The translations under genes and the position numbers were made by a program. The notes under the pieces were generated by a model. That model did not search any database, was not told where the DNA came from, and saw nothing but the letters and a program-made list of their open reading frames with translations. From NCBI GenBank assembly GCA_963794385.1, contig CAWCDT010000006.1, positions 105,000 to 168,999 on the forward strand: DNA of 64,000 nucleotides, written 5' to 3'. Shown here in pieces: positions 52,579 to 60,944 of this stretch (within the stretch, counting starts at the first letter, position 1; every line of letters starts with the position of its first letter). Source of the DNA: Gaiellasilicea sp963794385 (GTDB taxonomy: Bacteria > Actinomycetota > Thermoleophilia > Gaiellales > Gaiellaceae).

Positions 52579-53661
52579 GTGAGTCAGGTCAAAATAGGTC
52601 CAGAGGTGCCAGAGGAGGCCCGACGCAACCGTCGCGAGCCCCTGCGGGTCTCGCTGCTCGTCCTGCCGGACGTGACTATCGGTGGCGTCACCGGCTTGTT
52701 CGACACGCTCTCGGTCTTCCCGTTGCTCGGCACCTTCGACGACTCGGTGCCCCAGACGGCACCGTTCACGGTCGAGCTCGTCGGCTCCTCCGAGGGCTCC
52801 TCCCCGACCGCAAGCGGGCTCCCCTTGTCCGTGCACCGGTCGGTGGAGGACGCGGACAAGACGGACATCGCGATCGTCCCCTCGTTGCTCGTCGCCGAGG
52901 GGACGTGGGTTCGCGGCCGCTACCCCGATCTCGTCGCCTGGCTACAGCGCGTGCACGGGGAGGGCGCGCTCGTCTGCTCGGCCTGCTCCGGCGTCTTGCT
53001 CATCGCCGAAACCGGCCTGCTCTCCGGCCGGGAGGCCACGATCCATCCGGCATACGCCCGGACGTTCCGGGACAACTTTCCCGACGTCCGGCTTCGCCTC
53101 GAAGAGACGCTCGTCGCGACGGGCGAGCGCGAGGAGCTCGTAAGCGCCGGCGCGTCCGCGTCCTGGCACGACCTGGCGCTCTATCTCGTCGCGCGCCACG
53201 TCGGCCCGACGGCGGCGCAGGCGCTGGCGAAGTTCATGGTCCTGCAGTGGCACACGGACGGCCAGGCGCCGTACGTGCCGTTCGACGCCCCGACCGATCA
53301 CGGCGACGCAATCGTGCTCGCAGCGCAGGAGTGGCTGCGCACGGGCTACGCGGTCGCCACGCCGGTCACCGAACTGGTCGAGCGGTCCGGCTTGCCCGAG
53401 CGGACGTTCAAGCGCCGCTTCGCGCGCGCGACCGGCTACGCGCCGATCGCCTACGTCCAGCGCGTTCGCGTCGAAGAGGCGAAACGCCGGCTCGAACGGA
53501 CATCCGAGCCCGTCGACTCGATCAGCTACGCAGTCGGGTACGAGGATCCCGCCTCTTTCCGCCGCCTGTTCAAGCGCGTCACGGGCGTGACTCCGGGCGC
53601 GTACCGGCGCAAGCTCCAGCTTCCTGCGTTCGCGCGCACCGCTCACGGGGAGCGCACGTGA
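52579..53661 (+). CDS. GlxA-type AraC-family transcriptional regulator
   Basis: About 360 residues. An N-terminal DJ-1/PfpI-like domain (VSLLVLPDVTIGGVTGLFDT, VHGEGALVCSACSGVLLIAE, GLLSGREATIHPAYARTFRD) and a C-terminal AraC double helix-turn-helix (LVERSGLPERTFKRRFARAT, PIAYVQRVRVEEAKRRLERT, DSISYAVGYEDPASFRRLFK, RVTGVTPGAYRRKLQ). The Cys in CSACSG is where the class I amidotransferase-like nucleophile would be. GTG 52579 or GTG 52606 is the start. It may control the divergent methyltransferase gene. Confidence 0.88.
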   Translation: MSQVKIGPEVPEEARRNRREPLRVSLLVLPDVTIGGVTGLFDTLSVFPLLGTFDDSVPQTAPFTVELVGSSEGSSPTASGLPLSVHRSVEDADKTDIAIVPSLLVAEGTWVRGRYPDLVAWLQRVHGEGALVCSACSGVLLIAETGLLSGREATIHPAYARTFRDNFPDVRLRLEETLVATGEREELVSAGASASWHDLALYLVARHVGPTAAQALAKFMVLQWHTDGQAPYVPFDAPTDHGDAIVLAAQEWLRTGYAVATPVTELVERSGLPERTFKRRFARATGYAPIAYVQRVRVEEAKRRLERTSEPVDSISYAVGYEDPASFRRLFKRVTGVTPGAYRRKLQLPAFARTAHGERT

Positions 53662-53708
53662 TCGCGGCTCTCGGGCTCAGGTGTCGGAGTCCGCCGCCGC
53701 TGCAGGGG

Positions 53709-53877
53709 CTAGATGGCTGATCGGCAATTACCGCACTTGCGGATGACGACCCAGACGCGGCGCCGTGAACCACCCTCGGCCTTGCCAAGGCAACCAGCCT
53801 TGGCTGCGTCCGAGTGCGGCCCACGGCTTGGTCTGGATCGCCCCCGCATGCACGCCAATTACCGATCAACCATCTAG
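53709..53877 (+). repeat. 169-bp snap-back palindromic element, copy 2
   Basis: Same ends (CTAGATGG...CCATCTAG), same length and same strand as copy 1, with three substitutions in the right arm. The arms pair over nearly the whole length; the apex hairpin GCCAAGGC/AACCA/GCCTTGGC is identical. Two of the three differences change predicted pairing: one improves it (GCCGTG block) and one weakens it (TGCGG block). The element ends nine bases before the GTG start of the second CNB-domain gene. The plus strand is open from ATG 53713 to the terminal TAG. Confidence 0.9.
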
Positions 53878-53886
53878 GATCCGTCC

Positions 53887-54315
53887 GTGGCGAAACCGAG
53901 TCTCGAGCTGATCCGCGGTGTCCCGCTCTTTGCGGAGGCAGACGACCGCTTTCTCGAGCACCTGGCCTCTGAGTTCATGCAGCGGACGTACGCCGCCGGG
54001 GAGACGATCGCCGAGGAGGGAGAGGCCGGTCGGACGATGATCGTCATCGAAACGGGGGATGTCACGGTGACCGTCCATGGCCAGGAGGTCGGCCGGCTCG
54101 GCCCCGGCGACGCCTTCGGCGAGATGGCGCTGATCGACAGATCCGCGCGGAGCGCGACCGTGAAGGCGGACACCGAAGTGCGTGGCTATCAGCTGCCCGT
54201 GTGGAGCTTTCGCCCTCTGATCGAGAGCCACCCCGAGGTGGTGTGGCCTCTGTTGGAATCACTGGCCCAGCGGGTCCGCGCGGCCGAAAGCCGCGGCACG
54301 CAGGCCGAGTCGTAG
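53887..54315 (+). CDS. Stand-alone cyclic-nucleotide-binding-domain protein
   Basis: 142 residues, one CNB domain, no effector domain. LELIRGVPLFAEADDRFLEH, YAAGETIAEEGEAGRTMIVI, VTVHGQEVGRLGPGDAFGEM and a canonical phosphate-binding cassette FGEMALIDRSARSATV, so cAMP or a similar ligand is likely. C-terminal helix ESHPEVVWPLLESLAQRVR. GTG 53887. The 169-bp element occupies its 5' flank; a strong terminator follows at 54316-54345. Confidence 0.9.
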   Translation: MAKPSLELIRGVPLFAEADDRFLEHLASEFMQRTYAAGETIAEEGEAGRTMIVIETGDVTVTVHGQEVGRLGPGDAFGEMALIDRSARSATVKADTEVRGYQLPVWSFRPLIESHPEVVWPLLESLAQRVRAAESRGTQAES

Positions 54316-54345
54316 CGCGAAAGGCCCCAGCCGGGGCCTTTCGCG
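54316..54345. terminator. Strong hairpin terminator
   Basis: CGCGAAAGGCCCC (54316-54328) and GGGGCCTTTCGCG (54333-54345) form a perfect 13-bp stem with loop AGCC, directly after the CNB gene stop. The convergent MFS gene ends at 54370, so it can act in both directions. Confidence 0.75.
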
Positions 54346-54369
54346 TCGGGAGTGAGGCGGCGGTGTCGC

Positions 54370-55936
54370 TCAGGCGCTCTCTGCAGCCGCAGCTCCGATC
54401 GGCTTCCCGGTCGCATTCGACCGGGACTCGGCACGTCCGGGGGCCCGGACCGCAACGAAGAGGGCGCCGAGGAGCAGGACCGCGGCGCCGCCGATGAGAC
54501 CGCGCGTGAAGCCGTGGAGGAAAGCCGCCTGGGCGTGCAGCATGAGCTGGTGGCCCTGCGGCCCCAGCTGCTCGCCGATCTGCTGTGCGGCAGCGAGCGA
54601 CCCTCGCGCCTTCTCGCCGACCCCGGCGGGGAGGCTTCCGGTCGAGTCGGCCATCTCGGCGCGGTAGACGCCGTTCATCAGGCTTCCCAGGACCGCGATG
54701 CCCAGCGCACCGCCGAGCTCACGGGAGACGTCGTTGACGGCCGAGGCGACACCCTGCTTGCTCCGCGGCAGAGACGCCACGATCGCCGTCGTCGCGGGTG
54801 CCCCAGCGAGGGCCATGCCGGCGCCGAAGGGCAGGAGCCCGGCAAGGAAGTGCGCGTAGGACGAGCCGACCTCGAGCGTCGCGAGCACGATGAAGCCGAG
54901 CGCCATCAGCGACAGGCCGGTCGCACCGGCGACACGAACGCCGAACCGCGCCGCGATCGCGGGAGCGACGCGCGACAGCGGGATGACGACGAGAGCCATC
55001 GGCACGAGCGCGCCGGCCGCCTGCAAGCGGCGAATAGCCCATCACGAGCTGGAGGTACGGGAGCGCCAGGAAGAGGAAGCCGAAGGCCGCGAAGAACTGG
55101 ACGGTCACGGAGAGGGTTCCGGCGGCGAAGCCGCGCCGGGCGAAGTGCCGCGGATCGAGCATCGGCTCGCGGCGGCGCAGCTCCCAGAGCACGAACGCCA
55201 CGGCTGAGACGGCACCAAACGCCAGCGAGAGGACGGTCGTGGGCTCGCCCCAGCCGCGTTCGGGGCCCTCGATGACGCCGAAGACGAGCGCTCCGAGGCC
55301 CGCGGCCGAGAGGAGCGAGCCGACGAGGTCGAGCCGGGGCGGCCGCGCTTCGCGCGTGGCCGGCACGATCGCGAGCGTGCCGAGGAGCGCGACGGCTGCG
55401 AGGACGACGTTGAAGACGAAGATCGACTGCCAGGGAAGCCACTCGAGCATGACGCCGGAGGCGAGCAAGCCAAGTACGCCGCCGCCTGCGGCGACCCCGA
55501 CCCACGTCCCGACGGCCTTGCCGCGTTCCTCGGGCGGGAAGATGGTGGTGATCACCGACAGCGTCACCGGCATGATCATCGCCGCGCCGACCCCCATCGC
55601 GCCGCGGAGCGCGATCAGCTCGCCGGGGCCGTTCAGGAAGATCGCCGCCAGCGAGGAGAGACCGAAGAGGGCAAGGCCCGCAGCCAGGACCGGCTTGCGG
55701 CCGATCCGATCACCGATCGCACCGGCGGGAAGAAGCAGCGCTGCAAAGGCGAGGGCGTACGCGGCCACGATCCACTGCAGCTGCGTCTGCGAGGCGCCGG
55801 TACTCCGCGCGATCTCGGGCAGCGCCACGTTCAGGCTCGCGACGGCACCGACGACCATCATCAACGCAAGGCACATGACTCGCAGCACTGCGCCTCGTCG
55901 TTTTCGTTCGTCTTGGAAAAGCGTCTTGCGGTGCAT
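54370..55936 (-). CDS. MFS drug transporter, DHA2 family, frameshifted
   Basis: About 521 residues, fourteen helices. LALMMVVGAVASLNVALPEI, LLPAGAIGDRIGRKPVLAAG (motif A), RGAMGVGAAMIMPVTLSVIT (motif B), WVGVAAGGGVLGLLASGVML (motif C), and in the second segment FGAGMALAGAPATTAIVASL. The frame changes near 55024-55026; one base fewer joins MGYSPL to QAAGALVPMALVVIPLS. ATG 55936 has a good ribosome-binding site. It is divergent from, and probably repressed by, the adjacent TetR protein. Confidence 0.9.
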
Positions 55937-55966
55937 CGCGAGCCTCCTGTGATAAAGTCACCGTAT

Positions 55967-55978
55967 GTTGATATCAAC
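55967..55978. promoter_or_regulatory. Probable TetR operator
   Basis: The perfect 12-bp palindrome GTTGATATCAAC lies between the divergent MFS and TetR genes, 31 bases from the MFS start and 24 from the TetR start. TetR repressors usually bind such a site to shut down the pump gene and their own. Confidence 0.65.
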
Positions 55979-56001
55979 GAGTGTAGACTTCTGACGCGAC
56001 G

Positions 56002-56613
56002 ATGTCAAGTGAACGTTCAGCGAAGCGAAGTGGACGGCGACCGGGGCCGACCACGACCCGCGAGGAGATTGCCGAGGCGGCGCGCCGCCAGTTCGCCGAG
56101 CTCGGCTACGACCGCGCGACGCTGCGCGGGATCGCGGGCGAGGCAGGCGTCGACGCTGCGCTCGTCGTGCGGTTCTACGGCTCGAAGGACGCGCTCTTCC
56201 GAGAGGTCATGGCCCTGCCGCCCACGGTCGCCGCGGCGATCGCGAGCCTGGCGGACGGACCGACGGCGACGATCGGTCGCCGCCTTGCGGAGGTCATCGT
56301 GGGGATGCTCGAGAATCCGCGCTCGCGCTCGGTCGTCCTCGGTCGAATCCGTTCCGCCTCCTCGCATCCCGACGCCGCGGCTCTCGTCCGGGAGACCGTG
56401 ACGCGCGACGTCGGCCGGCTCGTCGCGGCCGTGACCGACGACGAGCCAGAGACCCGCGCCGTTCTCGTCGGCTCACAGGTCGTCGGGCTGGCGCTGGCAC
56501 GTCACGTCGTGCGCGTGGAGCCGCTCGCGTCCCTGCCGGCCGCGGACGTGATCGACTACATCGCGCCGACCCTCCAGCACTACCTCGTCGGACCGCTCAG
56601 GGCCGACGAATAG
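56002..56613 (+). CDS. TetR-family transcriptional regulator
   Basis: 203 residues. N-terminal helix-turn-helix: REEIAEAARRQFAELGYDRA, TLRGIAGEAGVDAALVVRFY, GSKDALFREVMALPP. The C-terminal ligand domain is of the TetR_C (QacR-like, actinobacterial 'SigJ/17') type with GRRLAEVIVGMLENPRSRSV and VGSQVVGLALARHVVRVEPL. It most likely represses the divergent DHA2 pump through the GTTGATATCAAC palindrome. Confidence 0.93.
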   Translation: MSSERSAKRSGRRPGPTTTREEIAEAARRQFAELGYDRATLRGIAGEAGVDAALVVRFYGSKDALFREVMALPPTVAAAIASLADGPTATIGRRLAEVIVGMLENPRSRSVVLGRIRSASSHPDAAALVRETVTRDVGRLVAAVTDDEPETRAVLVGSQVVGLALARHVVRVEPLASLPAADVIDYIAPTLQHYLVGPLRADE

Positions 56614-56629
56614 CGGCCCAGTCCGCGTC

Positions 56630-57121
56630 CTACTCCATTGGATCGGTCGCCTGCCCGGTCGGACCGGTGACGCCGATTCCGAGCTGCTTCATACGCGCAA
56701 GGTTGTCTTCGACCCCGAGCGCGCCGGCGAGCTTGCCGTTCACAACCTGAAAGACGTAGATCTCGTCGACGCGCTCGAAGCGGCGGCCCGTGGCGGGGAT
56801 TCCGAGCCATTCGCCGAGGTGCGTGCCCGAGCCCTTCGCTTGACCCGGATTCGCGTACGACCAAGTGAAGTCCGGACTCGCGCTTACGCTCACGAACGAA
56901 CCGCCATACGTGTCCCCATTGATCGGGACCACGAAGCTTCCGACTCCCTGTACTCGCTGGGCCCCGAAAGCTCGCCCATCGCTAACGCAATGCGGTGCCT
57001 GCGGAGAACCTCGCCCCCTTACGCCTTCACCCGGGTGGGGATGACTAGCGCTCCGGGTTCCGGCCCCGATAGACGCAACCGGATCGGCGCAGGGCTGCCG
57101 TCGGCCTTCAAGGGCGAGCAT
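56630..57121 (-). pseudogene. SnoaL-like ester cyclase, probably degraded at the 5' end
   Basis: The last 60 codons read GTHLGEWLGIPATGRRFERV, DEIYVFQVVNGKLAGALGVE and DNLARMKQLGI, the standard end of actinobacterial ester-cyclase (SnoaL-fold) proteins. The first half does not resemble the family in any frame, apart from a possible strand SFVVPINGDTYGGSFVSVSA. The gene sits at the left edge of the accessory zone, so it is probably a truncated or rearranged remnant. It might still encode a shortened protein. Confidence 0.5.
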
Positions 57122-57147
57122 GCCCTCCTAGGATTGATCGATCCCGA

Positions 57148-58005
57148 CTACGGAAAGTAGACCGCGGCGTTATTGCCGCCCGTGCAAGTGTGTGGCGAGC
57201 TCGCAGTGCAATACATCTGGTAGGTCCGGTCTGTTACTGGGCTGTAAACGGAGATCCAACCGGGGCCACTCGAGTAGTACTCGGCTTGCACGTTCGAGGC
57301 AAAGGCGCAGGACGTGTTCGGTCCGACGACGAGGTCGCCGGCGCACCGGCTGAGACCGTAGCTTGCGGCCGATGCGCCACTCGGGAAATAGACCGATGCC
57401 CCGTTGCCACCCGTACAGACGTGCGGCGAACCGCTAGTGCAGTACATGCGATAGGTCTGGCCGGTCGTTGGGCTGTAGACGTCGAGGATGCCGCTACCCG
57501 AGGACTCGTAAGCGGCGCGGACATTTTCGGCGAATGGGCACGAGGTATGAGCGCCGGCCGTGAGTCCATTGCCGCAGTTCGTAGCGCCGGAGAGTGGGGG
57601 CGCCCCTTTTGCTCGTATTCGTTTGGCCTTCGGCCGGGCTGGGCGAGGGCCGGGTCGATTGACCGTGATCGTCGCCGTGGCCGGCGCAGACCCGGCAGCG
57701 CTCGCGACGACATCGACCGTATTGGCGCCGCGGTGCAGTGGCACCGATCCGGCGAAGACACCGTTCCCAACCTGCACCGACCTTCCTTGGATTTGAACCG
57801 TGGCGTCTTCCGGCGAGACGGTGCCTCTCACTGCCACTCGATCGGCGCGAACGGTGCTCCCGTCTGCCGGCGCGATAACCTGCAACTCCACGCTGGCATT
57901 GTCGGCCGCACTCTTTGAGCCACCACACGCAGTGAGCATGAAGCTGACGAGACTGGCGGCAGCAACGAGCACAACCCTCTCTCCGATCCGGCGGAGGGCG
58001 CTCAT
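57148..58005 (-). CDS. Lipoprotein with Ig-like domain and two Cys-rich repeats
   Basis: 285 residues. Lipobox SFMLTACG. Residues about 35-120 form a bacterial Ig-like/glucodextranase-B-type domain (VIAPADGSTVRADRVAVRGT, GVFAGSVPLHRGANTVDVVA). A basic Pro/Lys linker follows. The C-terminus has two copies of a 60-residue module: CGNGLTAGAHTSCPFAENVR with YSPTTGQTYRMYCT and CTGGNGASVYFP, then CAGDLVVGPNTSCAFASNVQ with YSPVTDRTYQMYCT and CTGGNNAAVYFP. Each module has four Cys in the same places, suggesting two disulfides. Third codon positions are less GC-biased than in the flanking genes. Function unknown. Confidence 0.75.
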   Translation of the reverse strand: MSALRRIGERVVLVAAASLVSFMLTACGGSKSAADNASVELQVIAPADGSTVRADRVAVRGTVSPEDATVQIQGRSVQVGNGVFAGSVPLHRGANTVDVVASAAGSAPATATITVNRPGPRPARPKAKRIRAKGAPPLSGATNCGNGLTAGAHTSCPFAENVRAAYESSGSGILDVYSPTTGQTYRMYCTSGSPHVCTGGNGASVYFPSGASAASYGLSRCAGDLVVGPNTSCAFASNVQAEYYSSGPGWISVYSPVTDRTYQMYCTASSPHTCTGGNNAAVYFP

Positions 58006-58075
58006 TGGCCTGATCGTAACGCTGTCCGAGCCAAGAAAGCGAGCAGCCGAGTGAGATCGTACGAAGCACAAGCCG

Positions 58076-59101
58076 GTGGCTGACGCCCGCCCCGTTCGGC
58101 GCCGAGAGGAGCAGCGAAGGCGAAGGCGCAGAAGACGAGTCGCTGGCCTGCTTGGGGCGCTCGGACTTCTGGCGGTCTGCGGCTACGTAGCGGCCAATGC
58201 CCTTAACCGCGATGCCACGTCCAGCCGAACTTCGGAAGAGTCGACTCGACGAGCGGAGGTCCGTTCGGTCGCGCAGGACGGCTCCGTGGCGTCGAGGACC
58301 GCGCCAACGGCCGGGACACCTCCGAAGCGGGTCGAGCCTGCGCAGACAGAATTTCTCACCGCGGCTGACCGCGCGAGCTTCCGGGAACTAGAACGGACTC
58401 TTGGCGGAGCAAGCGGACTCGCTGTCTCAGCAGTTGGGTTTGGACAACCCATCCTCGAGGCCGGCACGCTCCGAGACGGGGTCGCATGGTCGACGATCAA
58501 AGTACCCATCGCTATGGCGATCGAGAGCCGACCCGAGCGTCACCCGACGGGTTCCGAGCAATCGCTGCTTCGACGCGCCTTAACCGCTTCGGACAACGCC
58601 GCGGCGGAGGCTTTATGGAGCAGCCTGGGTCCTCCGCGCACTGCAGCGGCGGCCGTGCGCGCAGTCTTGGCAAAGGCCGGCGACGCAACTACGCGAATCG
58701 AGACCCAAGTCCTTCGTCCGGGCTTCACGTCGTTCGGCCAGACGCGATGGTCGCTCGCTGCGCAGCAACGTTTCATCGCCAGCCTGCCGTGCCTGCCCGA
58801 CTCGGAATCTGTCCTTTCGCTGATGCAACAGGTCGTCCCGGGTCAGCGCTGGGGGCTGGGATCGCTCGGCGTTGAGGCGCAATTCAAGGGTGGGTGGGGT
58901 CCCGACCCGAGCGGCGGCTACCTCGTGCGGCAAATGGGAATCGTCAGGCTGGACAATGGCCGCCCACTAGCCGCCTCAATCGCGACGAGGCCCGCGGATG
59001 GGAGCTTTGAGACTGGTACTTACAACCTCACGCAGATCGCCCAATGGCTGGCTACGCACGTTGAAGCAAAGAAGGTTCCTCCCTCCAGGTGCAACGCCTG
59101 A
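58076..59101 (+). CDS. Membrane-anchored class A beta-lactamase-fold serine hydrolase
   Basis: 341 residues. A very basic N-terminus (RRREEQRRRRRRRRVAG), one membrane helix (LLGALGLLAVCGYVAANAL), a linker and a penicillin-binding-like domain: WSTIKVPIAMAIE (SxxK), ALTASDNAAAEALW (SDN), QFKGGWGPDPSGGYL (KGG). These are the three class A active-site motifs, but the Glu of the omega loop is not evident, so it may be an inactive or peptidase-like relative. GTG 58076. Divergent from the Cys-repeat lipoprotein across 70 bases; they may work together at the cell surface. Confidence 0.8.
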   Translation: MADARPVRRREEQRRRRRRRRVAGLLGALGLLAVCGYVAANALNRDATSSRTSEESTRRAEVRSVAQDGSVASRTAPTAGTPPKRVEPAQTEFLTAADRASFRELERTLGGASGLAVSAVGFGQPILEAGTLRDGVAWSTIKVPIAMAIESRPERHPTGSEQSLLRRALTASDNAAAEALWSSLGPPRTAAAAVRAVLAKAGDATTRIETQVLRPGFTSFGQTRWSLAAQQRFIASLPCLPDSESVLSLMQQVVPGQRWGLGSLGVEAQFKGGWGPDPSGGYLVRQMGIVRLDNGRPLAASIATRPADGSFETGTYNLTQIAQWLATHVEAKKVPPSRCNA

Positions 59102-59650
59102 AGGGAGAGGACGGGTTGTGGGAAGCGTCCTAGGCGTTCGCCTCGCCACCCGGCCCCTGATCGCGTGGCGGCTCGCTTGAGGCGGGCCGTCACCGGTCTC
59201 CTCTTCAGCTTTGCGCGGCGAGCGTGTAGTCGCGGACGCTCTGCTCGAACGTCCAGGCGATAGCGGCTCACGCATTCCGGTGTCTGGCAAGGAATTGAGG
59301 CGACGGGATCTGACATTCAGAGCAGCTCGTTGACCGCGTCCCCGATCCGCTCGGCCAGCTCGTAGCGGGCGGACGGATCGATGTGGTACTGAGCATCGCC
59401 GCCGCGGTCGGCGGCTCGAGTCCACGTATCCCGCCGAGCTTGCGGCCGCGGCCCGTCCAACTCCTGCTCGTTCCAACTCGTCGCTCAGGCGGCCTCTGAT
59501 AGAGAGGAGCCCGAGGGCTCCTCTCTATGCCGGTGCCGGTCGCTTCGCTGACGAGTGTCCACGTGCAGCGGCCGCGGTTCGCGACTTGCGCAGCCGCCAG
59601 CGCGACGATCGCGGGGCACGCGGTGATCGCGGCGGCGACGTAGGAGCCCC
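59102..59650. other. Gap with a gene remnant and an inverted repeat
   Basis: No intact gene. On the minus strand, 59316-59480 is open and ends QYHIDPSARYELAERIGDAV followed by NELL and a stop. This looks like the 3' end of a truncated gene of unknown family. The rest of the gap shows only weak ORFs. A perfect hairpin lies at 59499-59528. Confidence 0.4.
59499..59528. repeat. Perfect 14-bp inverted repeat
   Basis: ATAGAGAGGAGCCC and GGGCTCCTCTCTAT are exact complements separated by two bases. No T-run follows. It may be a terminator remaining from a lost gene. Confidence 0.6.
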
Positions 59651-59959
59651 TTATGACTGAGGCGCCTGGTTCACGATGATGACTTCCTGCCGCCGCGGCC
59701 GGCTCATGAGCCAGACGAGGCTAAGGACGATGAAGCCGAGGAACCAGAGCCCCCCGACGAGGGCGACACCGATGCCGGTGCCGACGTCGGAGGCGGTCTG
59801 GCAGGCGCTGAGCGACAGGGTGCCGTCGATGACGGACGGGTCGGTGGCGCAGTCTTCGGAGGGGCGGTCGCTGATGCCGACCGTGATCCAGAGGAGCATG
59901 AGGGCGTTGAAGACCAGGAACACCCAGGTCATCTTCCGCCACTTGGGCAGGTAACGCAT
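59651..59959 (-). CDS. Small two-helix membrane protein
   Basis: 102 residues: MRYLPKWRKMTWVFLVFNAL, helix 1 (VFLVFNALMLLWITVGI), an outside loop with two Cys (EDCATDPSVIDGTLSLSACQ), helix 2 (VALVGGLWFLGFIVLSLVWL) and a polar tail (SRPRRQEVIIVNQAPQ). A good ribosome-binding site (AAAAGGAG) precedes ATG 59959. Similar short proteins occur as superinfection-immunity-like or unknown membrane proteins in actinobacteria; no assignment made. Confidence 0.7.
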   Translation of the reverse strand: MRYLPKWRKMTWVFLVFNALMLLWITVGISDRPSEDCATDPSVIDGTLSLSACQTASDVGTGIGVALVGGLWFLGFIVLSLVWLMSRPRRQEVIIVNQAPQS

Positions 59960-60056
59960 ATTGGTTCTCCTTTTGTGTGGTGGTTCCGCCGCCCACCGGA
60001 TGTGGGCAGCGTCTGGGTTGACTTATCGGGCAGCGAACCTGATCGCCGCCATCCCT

Positions 60057-60108
60057 GGAAGCATCGACGTCCCTCTCCTCGCCGGCGAGGACCCAATCGG
60101 GTCTATTC
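60057..60108 (+). repeat. Short repeat A (about 50 bp), direct copy
   Basis: GGAAGCATCGACGTCCCTCTCC... ending GACCCAATCGGGTCTATTC. It shares order and most bases with repeat B (60685-60730, direct) and repeat C (60757-60806, inverted). The end contains a small dyad GACCC...GGGTC. The three copies surround the PASTA-domain gene. Confidence 0.65.
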
Positions 60109-60198
60109 CCCGGCATGACACGCTCGCCGACCGGATCGAGCGTGCCCTCGCGGTTGATAGTGAAGAACGCCTAGCTAGTGGGGGTCCGTCCGGGGCGG

Positions 60199-60522
60199 CT
60201 ACGGCCGCTCGCCGTACTTGACCGAACTGAGCGTGATGGTCGCCAACTCGCTCACGAGGGTCCCGGCCCGCGGGCTCTGCCGGACAACCTTCCAGTTGCG
60301 GTCCCAGAGCAGCATGCGACCCCGGCCGGTGGCGTCCACCTCGCGCAGGGAGTAGAAGCCCCGCGCCTGCATCGTGTCCTGCGCGTACTGGTGGTTCATA
60401 CCCACGACGTTGGGCACGCGGAGCGTCTTATTCGCGGTCGCCTCAGCCTCCGGTGCCGATGCTACGGCGCCGATCCCGACCGCCGTGGCGATCAGTCCAA
60501 GCGCGATGGTCTTACGGATCAT
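60199..60522 (-). CDS. Secreted single-PASTA-domain protein
   Basis: 107 residues. Signal peptide (TIALGLIATAVGIGAVASA), then one PASTA-like domain: LRVPNVVGMNHQYAQDTMQA, RGFYSLREVDATGRGRMLLW, DRNWKVVRQSPRAGTLVSEL, ATITLSSVKYGE. PASTA domains bind muropeptides in kinases and penicillin-binding proteins; free small versions are common in actinobacteria and mobile elements, without known function. Bracketed by the three short repeats. Confidence 0.8.
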   Translation of the reverse strand: MIRKTIALGLIATAVGIGAVASAPEAEATANKTLRVPNVVGMNHQYAQDTMQARGFYSLREVDATGRGRMLLWDRNWKVVRQSPRAGTLVSELATITLSSVKYGERP

Positions 60523-60580
60523 TCGGTCCTCCTGGTGTCGATGTACGGGCCCCAAAGGGACACCGCGTCCGTTGCGTGAG

Positions 60581-60600
60581 GCCCAGTCGGTCGACTGGGC
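60581..60600. repeat. Inverted repeat upstream of the PASTA gene
   Basis: GCCCAGTC and GACTGGGC form an 8-bp stem with loop GGTC, 58 bases upstream of the PASTA gene start. It may be an operator or part of the repeat family around it. Confidence 0.5.
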
Positions 60601-60684
60601 TTCGCGATGCTGCAGAGCGTCATGTGCATCGCGGCGAGAATCCGATGGTGCGTGCCGTCGTTCCCGACGGTGCCTGCCATCCAA

Positions 60685-60730
60685 GGAAGCATCGACTTCT
60701 CTCACCCGCCCGCGATGACCCAACTGGGTC
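60685..60730 (+). repeat. Short repeat B, direct copy
   Basis: GGAAGCATCGACTTCTCTCACC... ending GACCCAACTGGGTC. Together with A it shares the left flank CCATCC..GGAAGCATCGAC. Confidence 0.65.
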
Positions 60731-60756
60731 AACGCCTCCTCGTACTGCTCCTCCAT

Positions 60757-60806
60757 GAATAGACCCAATCGTGTCCTCGCGGGCGAAGTGAGGAAGTCGA
60801 TGCCTT
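60757..60806 (-). repeat. Short repeat C, inverted copy
   Basis: On the minus strand it reads AAGGCATCGACTTCCTCACT... ending GACACGATTGGGTCTATTC, matching A and B. It ends seven bases before the tiny membrane-protein gene at 60813. Confidence 0.65.
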
Positions 60807-60812
60807 CTGGAC

Positions 60813-60944
60813 ATGAAACGCGTCGTCCTCATCTGCCTCCTCGCCTTCGGGCTGCTGCTCCTCGCCGTCGGCGGCTGGACCGTGCAAGGCCTTCGCTGGG
60901 CCCTCGGAGGCGGACGTCGACGCGAGCGCCTCGCCACGGCATGA
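60813..60944 (+). CDS. Tiny membrane protein with WTVQGLRW motif
   Basis: 43 residues: MKRVVLICLLAFGLLLLAVG, then GWTVQGLRWALGGGRRRERL and ATA. One helix followed by an aromatic WTVQGLRW segment and a basic tail. A paralogue of 35 residues is encoded on the other strand at 61310-61417 with AVGAWTVQGLRW in the same place. The shared motif in two differently placed genes argues that both are real. Function unknown. Confidence 0.6.
   Translation: MKRVVLICLLAFGLLLLAVGGWTVQGLRWALGGGRRRERLATA

Noticed and set aside
57789..57799. GGATTTGAACC matches 11 bases of the initiator tRNA T-arm; considered as the distal attachment site of the integrated element
   Set aside because: It lies in the middle of the conserved lipoprotein coding sequence (VQIQG), and no flanking tRNA sequence matches.
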